Of a DNA stretch of 64,000 nucleotides, positions 19,001 to 31,586 are shown piece after piece. The notes below the pieces were generated by a model, which saw nothing but the letters and a program-made list of their open reading frames with translations, made no database searches and had not been told where the DNA came from. The position numbers were made by a program, and so were the translations under genes. The stretch is from Chloromonas sp. AAM2 (lineage: Eukaryota; Chlorophyta; Chlorophyceae; Chlamydomonadales; Chlamydomonadaceae), in contig QAXH01004306.1 in NCBI GenBank assembly GCA_004335635.1, positions 5,272-69,271 on the forward strand, given 5' to 3'. Position 1 is the first letter of the stretch. Each line of letters opens with the position of its first letter.

Positions 19001-20888
19001 TCACAAGCCCTGGCCGCGCACGCGCACACTTGGGTTGCGTCCGTATAGGAAGATGGACAGGCCCGCTGCACAGGCTGCGCCAAAGAACTCGGAGAAGACA
19101 TAGAGCACTGAGATGCCGCCGTTGCACTGGAAGACAGCGGCAGGGCCGATGGTACGAGCCGGGTTCAAGCTGGCGCCCGTGTACTGACCGCCTGTGACCA
19201 AAACAGGGCGATGGGACACAAGTGGTGGGTCGCCTTGTGACTTGTGCAGCCCGGAGGTACCACTTGTTGCAACTATCCGTGTGTAACAAAGCTGAAACAC
19301 CTGTTGCCTGGTTATGTAATGTTGTGCATGAAAAGACCAAGGTGGCCTGCACTGAGACGGCCTGGAAGTACCACATCTGGTAGCATCAGCCCTGTCAAAA
19401 AGCTGCACATGGGATGACTTGGAAATAACGCATTTGATTGTAACTGCTGCAACCACGCACTGGACTGCCATGAATTGTTACGACCAGCATGACCAGCAGG
19501 AACGAGTTGCAAGAGCACAGGCGCCTGCTTGTCCTGCTTTCACTGCTCCCACCTGAGATGGCAGCTGCATAGAGGGACAGACCAATGGCCAAAGGTGCGG
19601 TGTTGCCATGCCCGGGCTTGGCCACGGCTGCCGCATACACGGTCATGACCAGCAGAAATGTCATCATGGTCTCCCACCCAAACACGCCCCCCTTGGTGGT
19701 ACCGTTGCCGGGGGCAAAGCAGCCAGGGGATCCGGGACCCGAGCCAATGTGGATGGCGGGGATGAGTGATGCGTAGATGAGGGCACCAAAAATGGATCCC
19801 AGGATCTGAGGCCAGGGTGAAAATGAGTGAGGTGAGCGGTGGTGGGACACGGCAAGCCTGACGGCTAAGGCAATACCAGCACATCCGTTGCTTATGGATC
19901 GCTTATGAGGTGAGCTGCACAGCTTGCTGATGGCAGCTTGAATGCAGATGTATGGACCAGCACGCTAGTTGACATGCTATGCAATTGTATCATGGTGGCA
20001 TGCCAAAGCATCATTGGGAAAGCATACCGCACTGTTCAGCGTGTCTTTGCTGCATCATCTGCTGGCAGCCAGTCGCACCCTGATAGCAGTCTGCAGGCTG
20101 CACGCACCTGTGCACACATGTACATGATTGACTTCCACCACTTCATGTGACCCGTGCACATGAGCGCAAAACTGACAGCTGGATTGAGATGGCCGCCAGA
20201 CACGTTGGCGAATGCGTAAACTGCAGACAGCCACGCACACAATCCATGTTGCCCAGGCACGTCCATGGACAACGCAACCAGCCAGCCTGGTGTTGAAGTT
20301 GCAACAACCCGACCATACATGCATATCTGTTCCATGGTACGTATGGATTCACATTCATGTGCACATACATGTTGACAATGACTGCTTGCATGGGCCTTGC
20401 TTGCATGCTTGCACACGCAAGCCGACTTACTGAGGGCGACAAGTGCAAAGCCGTTAGCTGCTGGTGCTGTGGTGTCCTTCGCGGGTGCAGAACCACCGAA
20501 CATCTGAAACAGCATTGTTCCAAAGAATTCCGCAACGAGCTGTCGGACCGTCTCATTGCGTATCTGGCCGGTGCTGCTGATGTAGGGCCGCAGGTAGTCC
20601 CTGCAAGAGGCAAATAAGAGGCGCACAGCGCACGGTCATGATGATGCCAAGCTGTCCCGTCTATGGTTGTCAGGAAAACGGGAAGTGTCCCTCTCACATT
20701 ACGCCCGCCCGTTCGAGGTAGTCTTCCAGAATGACAGGCAGAATGCCTTCTTCATCCTGGTAAACGAGCTTGGCCTGCGCTGCTGTCGTGGTGGTTGGCA
20801 AGGTGCCTGACTCCACCAGACCTTGTGCCTCCTCTCCAAACCTGTTGCCCTCGCCATACTTGCTCTGCACCTCCAAACTGCTTGACAT
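19001..20888 (-). CDS. Aquaporin (MIP family channel)
   Basis: Five exons: 20888-20698, 20600-20431, 20220-20108, 19805-19553, 19191-19001. All phases match, giving 305 residues. Both NPA boxes are intact: SGGHLNPAVSFA (NPA at 133-135, exon 3) and GASLNPARTIGPA (NPAR at 252-255, exon 5), including the arginine of the selectivity filter. Hydrophobic segments are VAEFFGTMLFQMFGG (helix 1), the VALIYAFA segment before NPA1, SIFGALIYASLI, MMTFLLVMTVYAAAVA and FSEFFGAACAAGLSIFL (helix 6). The 60-residue hydrophilic N-terminus and the Gly/Pro-rich external loop of about 25 residues (HIGSGPGSPG...) are longer than in most plant aquaporins. The first ATG in frame is at 20,886-20,888. Substrate specificity (water, glycerol or other) cannot be decided from the sequence alone. 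Confidence 0.95.
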
Positions 20889-21490
20889 GACGGAGCCTGC
20901 AATGCCAATGTGCAAATAAGTCGGTCATGATAGTTGTAGTCCCGGCCTGGCGGCATCGTGCTGCAGTCTAAGCCCAGTACTGGCTGAGTTCCAACAGCTG
21001 CTGCTGCTGCAGGGGCTGCAGGGGCTGCAGGGGACTTGTTGTTGAGTTGCTCATAAAGTTGCTGACTTGTTGCTGCTTTCAGCTGTGCCCTCTCAAGCCA
21101 GGCATGCTGGCCGCATGACGAGCTAGAAAGAACGAGAATGTCAACCGAACCATCTCGTTGCGGCGAAGCTCCTTGCGCCTTCCAATCAGCCAGTTTGCTC
21201 GACTAGCAGCGTGTGCCTTCTACGGAGTCCCTGTACAGTCCAAACCATGCGTACCTCTAGAAGCAATCCTCGACGAGGATGTCCAGCCGGTGTCTTCCGT
21301 TGCCTGCCAACATGCAGATACAACCTCAAGTGGCACTCAAATTAGCGACCTTCGCAAAATAACGGGCTCACAAGAAACGGGCCATATTTCAACCAGCACC
21401 CATCACGACACAGGGCACAACGCCGTTGGTCTCATCTCCAACTCGGTCCATACTCGACCCGCTTATTGGTGAACCTTGTTTGTTTCGAAA
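20889..21490. promoter_or_regulatory. Divergent promoter region (aquaporin / thylakoid protein)
   Basis: About 600 bp between two start codons that face away from each other, so promoters and 5' UTRs of both genes should be here. It contains three tandem CTGCAGGGG-type units near 21,003-21,030. No specific factor site is recognised. Confidence 0.45.
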
Positions 21491-24400
21491 ATGATGCAGA
21501 AGCAGATTCTAGGCCGATCCCAGCCCCGTATAGGATTGAGAAGCAGCGTGCCTAGCCTGCGCGCTCGCAATGCCGTGTGTAGAGCTCATCATACCAAGGA
21601 TGCATCCTTTCAGGTGAGCATGCTCATACGGGATTTGGACTTGGCATGCATGCAGCAGCGAAAGTGGGCTTGTTGGCATTGGTGTTGATGCGTGTATAGC
21701 GCTGCCGCGAGGTTCAAGCAGCTCTGCCATCAGTCTTGGATCTCGACATCCATGGCCACGCGCTCAGCTCGCGCTCACAAGTGAGGAATTGCCAATTCTT
21801 TGCAGGGCAATGGTGCTGCCCTGGGCTTGGCCGCCGTGCTGGCCCTGTCAGGCATCGCTGGCCCCATCATCAGCACACCACCTGCATGGGCGGATGAGGT
21901 GGGCGTCAGGCACCTTCTTGAGACAGTCCTCACTTGCAGTGCATGTTCTGCTCTGCATTGATGTCATCAACAGCCCACGAGGTGCTAAACCTGGATGTGT
22001 GATTGTGCAGTATTGATGTGCTTGCAAACTCAAACACACATACTTGTCCCTGGCCTGACACTGTTTCAGGAGGCTGAGTTGAGTCCGTTTGAGAAGCGGC
22101 AAGCTGAGGCTCAGCGGAGGCGTGACCTGCTGCGCCAAGCGTGAGTGATCCTGAAGGCAGGAAGAGTGTGGCCTGCGCAAAGGCAGAGGCAGGCTGCGCT
22201 TGCACAAACTGAGGTCAGCAAGAGTGTACTGCAACCATGCATTGGCGAAGGGTTCGCAAACCTACATGGACATTGCTCATGTTGCTGTCGGACTGATTTG
22301 CAGCCAGACATTGTTGTTCTGGTGATTGCTTGGCGCAGTGCATGAGGCGGCATTTCGTTGAGATGTGCAGTTGCATCAAGCAACTGAGTTGACCCAAGGC
22401 GAAGAGGCTATCAGAGCCCTGCCGACAAACAGCGACCCCATGCAGCAGACTTTGAGGCAGTATAGCAAGCGCTCCTGTCTCTAAACAGGAGGAGATGGAT
22501 GTTATGAGTGGACAAACATGAGGCCAGGGACCCGTCGTTGTGTGTGTAAAGACATGATGAGGACAGCGTTGTCCTTGGGCATAAAACTGAAGCCCTTGGG
22601 CCTGGGGCTTGTTGTTGTGATGAACAGGTTGACGCTTCTCTACATGGTTGGCCAACAACATGCGCAAGCTGAACTCTGAAACTTCACGCATCTGCGCTGT
22701 GCTTTTCGATTACAAAAAGCTGCCACTCTCAGTTGCAGTCATGCCCTTTGCCGTCTGCAGGCGTGAGCGTGCAGAGCAGAAGAATGAGGCGGAGGGCACG
22801 ACGGCGTCCGAGGAAGCGGAAGCAGGTAAGACCAAGCAAGTGGGTTGCCAGCGCTGGCAAGGCATGGCCAGGAGGTTGGTGCCAGCACCGTCTGTCGAGT
22901 CAACAACTGCACTTGCACACACACACACACACACACGCACACACACACGTACAATAGTGTTCACGCACCTGCTCCAGTACATGCACTGACATGCATTCAC
23001 CGTCGGCTAGGTCTTGTGTTGAATTGGCATTCAACCAGCGCTCTCATTCGCACACGCACTCCCAAATCCGCACACCTGTCAGCTGTTCAACTTGGCCTGC
23101 AGAGCGCCGGTACGACACTGGCAACCGCAAGCTGAGTGTCCAGCAGTACGATCAGGAGGCGGCCAAGGGCATCAAGGCGCCGCCAGCCAACCCATATGAG
23201 AACAGCCCACTCAACTTCAGCCTGCCACCACCTCCGGAGAAGCTGTCAGACATCAAGGTATGACAAGGCATACAACGTCAGGGTTTGACACGCTCATGCC
23301 GCTGATAGGATCTTCAGGTGCACAGCCGCCTGTGGGCAGAACTTGTCGTACTCGTGCTTTTCTCATGAACAGCACTCACGCAAAACCATGTGCAATGTCT
23401 TTTGTCAAGCTGTTTGTGACATTTGATTGCCCTATTCGCTCACAATTTGAGCTTGTCTGCCTGCTGAGCCCTGCTGCACGGCAATCCCAGGCCTGCCTCC
23501 CGGGTGTGCACCTGCTAACCTGGACATAAGTTTGCTGCAACAGTATCCATGGAATGCCATGTGCGATCTAGCCCACCACCGGTCTATTTCACACGACACT
23601 TTTTTGTGCCAGTATCCACGAGAAGATTACTGGGTCGCAGTCATCAACGTTGTGCGTTTTTCATGCACGCAGGTGCCAGACCTCTCAAACTTCGAGATGC
23701 CAAAGTTTGAGGCGCCCAAGCTGAACTTCGAGATGCCAAAGTTTGAAGCTCCAGAGCCCCAAGCACCACCCCCACCGCCACAGGCCCCAGAGCCGAAGCC
23801 CGCCGCCCCCATGTTCCGCCCCGCGCCCCCACCCCCACCCCCTGCACCCGTCAAGGAGGCCCCCGTGAGCAAGGCAGAGCCGCCCAAGGAAACGGCCAAA
23901 GAAGCGGCCAAGCCAGGCAAGCGGCGGGGCCCACTGCCAGCAGCTGTGGCAGAGCTGCTGGTGCTGGCCCTGCTGGCCGGTGTGGGAGCAGCCGCCACCA
24001 AGTTCAATGAACAGGTGTGACATGCATGGTGCTGTGCATACGGGGGCGTATGTTGGTGGGTCAAGGCAGTGTGGGCATGAACAATCACCGACGCAGGTGG
24101 GGGTTAGATTTGTTATTTGTGTGCAAGTGGACAAGTAAGTTCAGGGTAAGCTGTGTGGCTGCTGTGTGTTGTGAAGGTGCCACGCAGGTTCCAACAACGG
24201 CTGTGTTGTATGCTTCTAAATCAGTACACAACACTCTTGAATGTGCTGTATGCTGCATGTGCTTGAAGAGTACTGACGCCAACTTGTGCGGCATGGAGAA
24301 CAGCCTCAAGTTAGCATGGGGGCAGATTGTCCAAAACTTTCAAAATGAAGGATGATGTGAATACTTTGTGCTTAAAAACAATTTCAATCTCGCGCACCGT

Positions 24401-24578
24401 CTGCACCGCCTGCCCAGCCCTTGCACGCATGCCGATGTATCTGATGTGTGTGGCATAAGTTTGGACAATTCCGTATGGTGCTGCCATTTGTGCGCAGTCA
24501 AGCAAGGCTCTGTCGGCGGCTGGCAAGCTAGTGGTGGATGGATACAGCAAACTGGAAGCAGCAGTGGCCAAGAAGTAG
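21491..24578 (+). CDS. Putative plastid/thylakoid proline-rich membrane protein
   Basis: Seven exons: 21491-21613, 21806-21898, 22070-22140, 22761-22825, 23103-23257, 23673-24014, 24498-24578. Phases match and give 309 residues. Exon 1 is Arg/Ser/Gln-rich and nearly lacks acids, as in a chloroplast transit peptide. Exon 2 is a hydrophobic segment (AALGLAAVLALSGIAGP) ending PAWADE, like a thylakoid transfer signal with an AxA-type site. Then comes a charged helix rich in E, R and Q, the block YENSPLNFSLPPPPEKL, a duplicated unit NFEMPKFEAP (exon 6), a Pro/Ala/Lys linker, a second hydrophobic helix (AVAELLVLALLAGVGAAAT) and a short C-terminal helix. The exon 6 frame hits a stop just past the donor (GTGTGA), so NEQV would be the C-terminus if intron 6 were retained. 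No known family is recognised; location is inferred from the N-terminus. Confidence 0.75.
22917..22948. repeat. (CA)n microsatellite
   Basis: CACA run with a few CG interruptions, in the intron between exons 4 and 5 of the thylakoid protein gene. Confidence 0.85.
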
Positions 24579-25962
24579 ACCAGTTTGACCTCAATCGAAT
24601 ACTGCCCTCGAGAAGATCAGCTGTGCTGCGAAGTCACCATGGAATCATCACGGGTGCTTGGTGCCAGCGCAAATCTCCCGGCACAGCTGGTGTTTCAGGG
24701 CCTGCAACAGCCGCTAGCACTTGCTTTAGAATTGTTGCGGCTTTGTTGTATGAACCCAGGGTGTACGGACATGGGTGTGCCTTGTACCGTCAGCAATGTG
24801 CATGGCTCCAGGGTGTTGAATGTAGGAGGGGATGGTTCAGCAACCTCCTATAAACAGCGTACCCCCCTGTTTCCAATCTGAATTCGTCCAGTTGTATGTT
24901 CAGGCAGGTGATCAGCTTGCAGCTCATTCTAGTCAGTCAGACACACGCTCGTTTTTTTCACCTTTTCACAGTTTGACTGGTTGGTCACATCCTCGTCAAA
25001 ATCGCAAGAGGCTTGTCTATGAATCCGTGGTGCTGGCGTCACACTCACAAAGACGGGTGTTTTATTACAGCTGAAAGGAATGACGTTTTATAGGCGGAGC
25101 AGCAAGCATAACCGGTTCTGCGCTCCTTCACTCTCATCCTTTGCTCTACCAGAATATGTCCCCTGGCAAGATGTGGAGGACTACATCAGTACACAGGCCT
25201 TATGGCCAATGCCATATGGTGCAAACATCTATGCACACACGCCTTCGGCAGTTTCCCACACTTGCATGCGGAAAATGTTTGGTCCGGTTGCATTGCCCCA
25301 GAAGACATTAGAAACCCTTGCCTTGGCGGCAGTTAGGACAACCAGCTCCGTCCACTCAGCGGTATACTGCATGTCTGGCCGACCCAAGAGCCACGTCAAC
25401 CTGGATTAGTGGGCGTCCGTGACAGCACGAGTGTAATCAACACAAAGCAAGAGGGAGGAAACATCAAAAGTTTTTGATATTTTTGGCAACGTGGCCACAA
25501 AGCGAGGATTCGAAGATTCGAGTCGAAAAGACCACTTGCAAAAGGGCTGGCAGCCCTTGGCAACCTCAGAACAAACCCAGACCAACCTGCCCTCTGTACA
25601 CCTCGTCCCTTAAATGTCAGCAATGGCACACACAAGGACTTTGCCGATGATGTCCGATGACGAGTTTCACAAAACTATGACACATGAGCAGTCGCTCTTT
25701 TTTAGGCTCAAGCAACAACGCACTAGCTCAGTGGTGTTAGATTCTGGCACCATCAGGAGACCTGCTGTCTGCCAACAGGACAGGCAAAGCATCACGTGCA
25801 TGTGTGCGCATTCTGCGTGAATGGCAACAAAGAGAATTACATGTGCCCTTATTCAGCACAATTCCCAGGTCCTGCATCTGGCAATTCAGGTACCTTCCGT
25901 CTTCAGCGCCGCTGGGTCTCCTTTTCTTCCCTGACGTACTCGCATTTTTGTGAGCTTTGGCT
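24579..25962. other. Convergent 3' intergenic region
   Basis: Lies between the stop codons of the thylakoid protein gene (plus) and the first MGCG gene (minus). An open frame at 25,080-25,409 (plus) has no identifiable domain. On the minus strand a TGTAA, the chlorophyte-type poly(A) signal, is at 25,837-25,841, about 120 bases past the MGCG gene stop. Confidence 0.4.
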
Positions 25963-28900
25963 TTAGACAGCCACTGCGACCTTCTTCAGGTCTTCAAAGC
26001 TGCTGTTGAGCTCATCTGCAATGCGCTTGACTGTCAGCACGAAGACCTGGACTGTCTTTGCGCAGTCCTTGATCATCATGATGTTGCTAGGCACAGCCTG
26101 CATGTACAAGAATGGATAGAAACAAACAGTCAGTTACACACGCACTCTTATCAGGCCATGGTTATCTTACCCGTAGCATCATTAAGCACCTTAGCCCTGG
26201 CTGTTGGGCGATTGCTGAGGCCATGACTGTGTAAACGTCATGTGAAATATGGCTATGACTGGCTATACATTAAGCGCTGAAGGGTTACTTACAGCGATGG
26301 TCTTCATGATAGTCATGGGATCGGCCTTGGTCAGGTGGGTCTTGATGGTCTCGCTGGCGTTGTCAAATGTCTGGTCTGCTGACTCGATCAGTTGCAATGC
26401 CTGCAAAGCCAGCACATAAAGAATGGGGGTGGGCGTGGGCGGTTTTTGTCACGTGGTTTTTCATCAAGTGTATGGATGTGCTGGAAGAAAGCATGCAAGA
26501 TGTATGATAAATTGTTGTGAATAGCTGCTGGACCACTCTGCAAAGGTAGCGACATCTGGCAATCCTGAGCGCATCCTGGGAAGCCCTAGCAACCTTTACC
26601 AAACCGTGGTACAACCCAGCAGAGACACTCGCTCACCTCGTCCTTCACGTTTGTAAACTGTGGGATCATGTTGGTGATTTTGTCCTTGATGCCGAAGATG
26701 GCCTTGTGCAGAAGCTGCACGGATCCGGGCAGCTTGCAAATGAGTTTATCCAGGGTCAGATCGCCCTCGCCCGGCATGGTGACCAGAATGCCCAAGTCGA
26801 AGTCTAGCTCGCCCGACTCGTCTGTCTTGATGGTGGGGTTGACCGTGATCATCTTGGAGATGTCAGCAGCCTGGACAGGACACGGTGGAAATGGCGTGCG
26901 TGTCAGAATGACACAGGAGTGCTCGGGTTGAGCAGACACACGAGCCCATGGTCAAGCAGTAGCAGCTGCACACGTTGCATAGAAAGTTGGACAAATTTTG
27001 CATGCTAGCACCAACCAGCAAGGGATTGCGCAGCCAACATGTGGCAAAGGAGTGTCAGCAGAGTTGAGCGGACACGCAATTGCAGGCTCTAGCATCACTA
27101 GGATACGACCTCCCTGTCAGAACTTGGTGACATCACTGACAATAACACCAACATCGTTATTGACATTTGGCACGCCAAACGCTGTTACTTGAAGGTGGTG
27201 CAAGTGTCATAACGTCAAGAGCTACTCACGTCCCCACGGTTCTTGGACTGCTCGGTGGCCCACTTCTTGATGGACTCCATGAGGGCGATCACACCCTTGC
27301 CCAGGCTGACGGGGCCGTTCACGTTCTGCAGTGCCTTAGCCAGCTTGAAGATCTCCGAATTAGTATTTGAGACAGCCCTCTTGAGCTCTGCCTTCTGCTT
27401 GGCCAGAGGGTCAACCTTGGCCTTGGATGCCTTGGGAGCAGCTGCAGCTACAGCAGCAGCCTTGCCGCCTGACTTCCTGCCATCTTCTGAAGTCTTGCCG
27501 CCTGACTTCCTGCCATCTTCTGAAGTCTTGCCGCCTGACTTCCTGCCATCTGATTTCCTGCCGTCTGACTTCCTGCCATCCGACTTTCTGCCATCTTCAG
27601 CGTCTGGCTCATCAGCAGCCGCTGGTTCGTCATCAGCTGGCTCATCGTCCTTATCGTCCTCTGCACCCTCACCAACGGGCTTGCCATCCTTCGAGTCATC
27701 GTTTTTATCATCGTCACCTTCTCCCTCGTCCTCCTGGGGCTTGTCATAGCCCTCAGCGGCACGAGCCTCGCGTGCAGCCTTCTCTTCCGCCTTCTTCTTG
27801 ATCTCATCGGGGTAGGTCACCTGGTCAGACAACATTAACAACATCAAACATTAACATTACAGAAGGGTATGTCAACTCACGCCTACCACATGGATTCAAG
27901 CACAGTAATGCACTGTGGTGCAATGCAGGCATGGCGGTAAATGATAGCATTGTACAGGTGGATCAAAAGCAAGGAATTGTAGCAGACTGACTGACAAGCA
28001 GACCCCAGAATGCATGATGTTTGCGTTGGACGTGGTTCCTGGTGTGCACTCCCTCCTTGTAAAAGGGTGGCGTCAGCGGAACTTGACGGCTTTCGCACCA
28101 TGATCTTCCTGCCCTTGACAGAGAGGTTGTAATCGGCTGCCGGGATGGCCTTGAGGGCCTTGGCCAGGGAACCAGCCGCCTTGGCCACACCAGCCTCAGC
28201 AGCAAAGATAGCCTTGGCCTGCAGGCAGAGCGTGTGCCAACATGGTCAGGTCACGTGCAATTGTCGGTTAGATTGCCAAGCTGTGAGTTACGGCGGTCGT
28301 CCAGCAGAGTAATTCAATTCCAATGGCACCATTTGGAACCTATGTTCATTCACTAAGCACGGATGTGAAAGGGCCCCAGGGGACTGCATCAACACGTTTA
28401 CAAGGTACGTTTGTTGCTTGCTCAGCACACATCATCACACAGATCCTCTTATTGGCTCACGTGGTGAAAGAAGAGGGTGTTGCACATTGTCTCACCTGCT
28501 TGGTGCCAGCTGCCTCGAGCAGGCCGATGGGGACGACTTCGTAGGATGTGCTGAAGGCATCCTTGAAGACGGGCAGGCCCAGAACAGCATGCAGTCCCTG
28601 GCCACCAGCCACGCCGGCTGGCACCACTGATAGGCCAACCTTGTAGCCGGCACCAACAGCAGTCTTGAGCTCAGCCAAGGCAGTGTTGAAGGCTGTAAGC
28701 TCAGGGAAAGCACCCTCAGCAGCAGCCAGGGCACCGTCAGGTCCAGCCGTGAGGCCCTTGGGGGCTTTCTCCAAGGACTTGCTGAGATCCAGCCGTGCCT
28801 TGGTCAGCTTCTCGTTTGCTGTCTTGGCCTTGGCATCCAGAGCCTTCACCTGCGGACACAAAACCGCAATGTACGGCATGCCATTTTGGAAGGCCAACGT

Positions 28901-29615
28901 TGCGTCCCAAGCTTTCTGTTGACAGGTAGAGCGATGCAGTTCAAGGTATGGCATCGGCAATTGTTCGGCTGGTCAAACTCGCTGCAGTTAGGTCTGTGCG
29001 CGCTTACCTCCTCGGGCGTGGCGTAGGTCCCGTCTGCCTTGGTGAAGGTGAGCAGCACCTTGTCGTGGTCCTTGATATCCTTGACGTGGATGTCAAGCCT
29101 GTAGGCTCCGATAACCAGGGCAGCGGCGTCCTTGACCTCGGTAATGCAGTCGTTGATTTGGTTCGCGATGTCCACAATGGCGTTGACGGGATCGGCCACG
29201 TTTGCGGCAAAGTCGTCAAACTTGTAGATGCCGAGCTTCTTGAACCTGAAGATTGAAGACGAATGGTGGAAATGATGAATAAAGCTTGCATGCTACTGCC
29301 ATGTCCACACCGCGCCTCTAAGACGCCGCCTCGCTTCCATCGAATCATCAGCTGCTGACATGGCAGAGGAGTATTGGCCCTGGCGGTGGCGTGAGCAGCT
29401 GTATCATGCTTAGCAGCCCTGCTACTCACAAGGGCTGGCTGCACTTACTCGATGTGATCGAGCTGGAAGTCCTCTGGGTCCCTGGATGTAGGAGCCATGG
29501 CACCGCCGGCTGTGCTGGAACCGCAACCCTGCATGAAAGGCAAGCGGGAAAACCTTGAAAGACCGGCACTCCGACATGCCGGGTATCAAAGTGAAAATGG
29601 CGTGCAGCTCACCAT
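25963..29615 (-). CDS. MGCG-family protein A, probable N-myristoylated, acidic/Lys-rich middle
   Basis: Nine exons: 29615-29613 (ATG only), 29528-29449, 29245-29008, 28849-28496, 28218-28099, 27820-27230, 26870-26637, 26400-26293, 26097-25963. All phases close, giving 620 residues. Splicing joins the ATG to GCGSS, making MGCGSS: Gly2 fits N-myristoylation and Cys3 palmitoylation. Blocks in order: VNAIVDIANQINDCITEVK (48-66), an Ala/Lys-rich helical region (108-225), an acidic stretch with repeated DGRKS and GGKTSE units (exon 6, about 300-380), KQKAELKRAV...NRGD, SKMITVNPTIKTDESGELDF (exon 7), and a C-terminal helix with VKRIADEL (599-606). The exon 5 donor (ATG|GTGCGA) is the weakest; it was chosen because it keeps phase. 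I recognise no named domain. It is a paralog of the next gene, with the same start and block order. Membrane attachment is inferred only from the N-terminus. Confidence 0.8.
27450..27600 (-). repeat. In-frame DGRKS / GGKTSEDGRKS repeats
   Basis: Within exon 6 of the first MGCG gene the minus strand reads DGRKS four times in a row, then GGKTSEDGRKS twice, then GGK. Units are 15 and 33 bases, so expansion keeps the frame. The array is basic and phosphorylatable (RKS) and follows a strongly acidic stretch. Confidence 0.9.
28016..28057. repeat. 42-bp dispersed repeat, copy 1
   Basis: Matches 44,733-44,774 at 40 of 42 positions, in the same orientation. This copy is in an intron (27,821-28,098) of the first MGCG gene. 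Confidence 0.85.
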
Positions 29616-31586
29616 CTTAGTTACAAAGCTGTGGTGCTGACGGCTGTCAAACGGCTGGGAATGAAAGGAACAGGCTGAAGTCTACTGCTTTGACGCGGGT
29701 TAGAAGAAGGTTCACAAAAAGTGCACGCCGTACACAAAGCGTTTACAGTTTTCAAAAGCTTGCGCCGCGGCCTGGAACGCTGCCCTAGTCCCACCTGGAT
29801 TGCACAGTGGCCTTTCACGCTGGCCACAGGTTTGCCGGCATTTGTCAAGAAAAAGAGCGGCTGTCAGCGCATGCAGCAGATTTGACTGTATTCTAAACAC
29901 TGCACAGCAGAACAGAATGAGGGCGGCAGCTCTGGTGATCGTATGGCAGTACGCGCCTGCTCATGTCCCTCAACAGCGAAGCTCAAGTACAACATGTCTG
30001 CGAATGCACTTGATGTGTGCTGTCTATAGGCCTACGGCTCAGTAGGGCGTCGGGGAGCTGTTGGATACCTGTGCAGACACAATGTGTATGTGATCGCCAC
30101 TCCTGTGAACCTGTGCACAACATCATCCAGTGCTGTAGCTTGGGCTGCTCCTTTGTCCCCTTATGGTGATGCATAATTTGTTGCTGCTGCTGTTTGTGTA
30201 TCTATTGCTGCACCTGTGGGTACCGCTGTCCCGGTTGTTGCTGTGTTCGCAGCCAGGCGCGCAAAGAAAGCGGTGAATTTACGCCTTGGTGGTGCAGCTG
30301 TGCAAAATGACGGAACTGTGGCCTTGCTGATGTTTAAGTTGCAGCCCATGGCTTATGAAGTTCAAGACCAGGGTGCTACAATGCATGCACGCTAGGTGAA
30401 GTGTTCTAGCTACCGGATCTCAGACTGGGGTTGAACAGGCAGGCCTCAAGAGGTACCTGGGCGGCCCAATGAAGGGGGACTAGCACGCAATCGCTTTGGA
30501 CATGACTGAACATCAGGATCACACTGCCAACTGCGCGCAGCAGGCGTTCACTCCGGAATGTTCAAACATCAAAGTGTAGTTTGCCTTGTTGTGTAGCCAG
30601 TCGTGTAGCCTCACGTGCAGCCGAGGAAATCACTGGAAAGTACCAAGACAACTGGCGCAGCGCCTTGCATGGCTTACACGGAAGTCACATGGTCCAAAAG
30701 CATCAGCCGTAGGCATGTTGCCAAGAAAAGGCCGTCTATCAAGTGTAGCAGCATCGCAGCTCAGCACTGTGAGCACTGAAAAATACTGTGATATTTGCGT
30801 CCTCTGGTCAACAGCATGACATGTACGCAGTGCACATTCTGCACGTGCCAGCAGTGGCAGGTACCTGGGATAGGGTTGATTCGGGCTAATTGTGGATCAA
30901 AGGTCCGAGTTCAAAGCTGCTCTCCGTACTGCATATGCACATCTCTTGCAATATTCTACATACAATTCTGAAACAATCACCATCTGAGTACAGCCCTAGA
31001 TTTGTCCTGAAGTTGGCTTTCTATATTGACTTCATCTGCTACATGGCATGGCATCAGACTGTGAAAGGTTGAGAGGGAATTATAAGCAAATCGCAAACAA
31101 ACCTAGAGAAGAATAGGCTTGTAAACGCAATGCCACCCTTGGCCAGCTGCCAACTGAATTGGTGCCCGGTCCCTTGATTAGCTGTCCTTCGGACGTGTAG
31201 TTGTCTCTGATTTTCACGCTTCATGTTGACTTGTCAGCATCTGCAGGTTGCGGCAGGGTCAAATCACAAAAACCTCATCAGCAGTTTCAGCAGCAGATTC
31301 AACAGCAGGCTCAGTGGTAGGATTAAGTCTGCAAGAGTGCGAGACAGTGGCAAGGAAGCCTTGGGCGGACCATATCAAGGGCATATAATGAATTGGCAAC
31401 GAGCAGTACCAGTTGAGGCGACTGTGAGTGTGATAGTTCAAGTCCTGGCTATGCCATCACCGATCCTTTGGTTAACCTACTGTCAAGAGGACCCTAGACA
31501 GCTCCAAACCTTCCCCATCCAGGCCCCAGCAATCTGCCAAAAACCAAACCAAACAAGGCTGTCACCTAAACGCAGCCCAGGGGTTT
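29616..31586. other. Intergenic region between the two MGCG genes
   Basis: About 2 kb holding the promoter of the first MGCG gene and the 3' UTR of the second. No exon fitting either gene was found, and the small open frames show no domain. Confidence 0.45.

Noticed and set aside
27243..27749. 168-codon plus-strand open frame rich in LPPDFLPSSEV
   Set aside because: Exact antisense shadow of the DGRKS/acidic exon of MGCG gene A.
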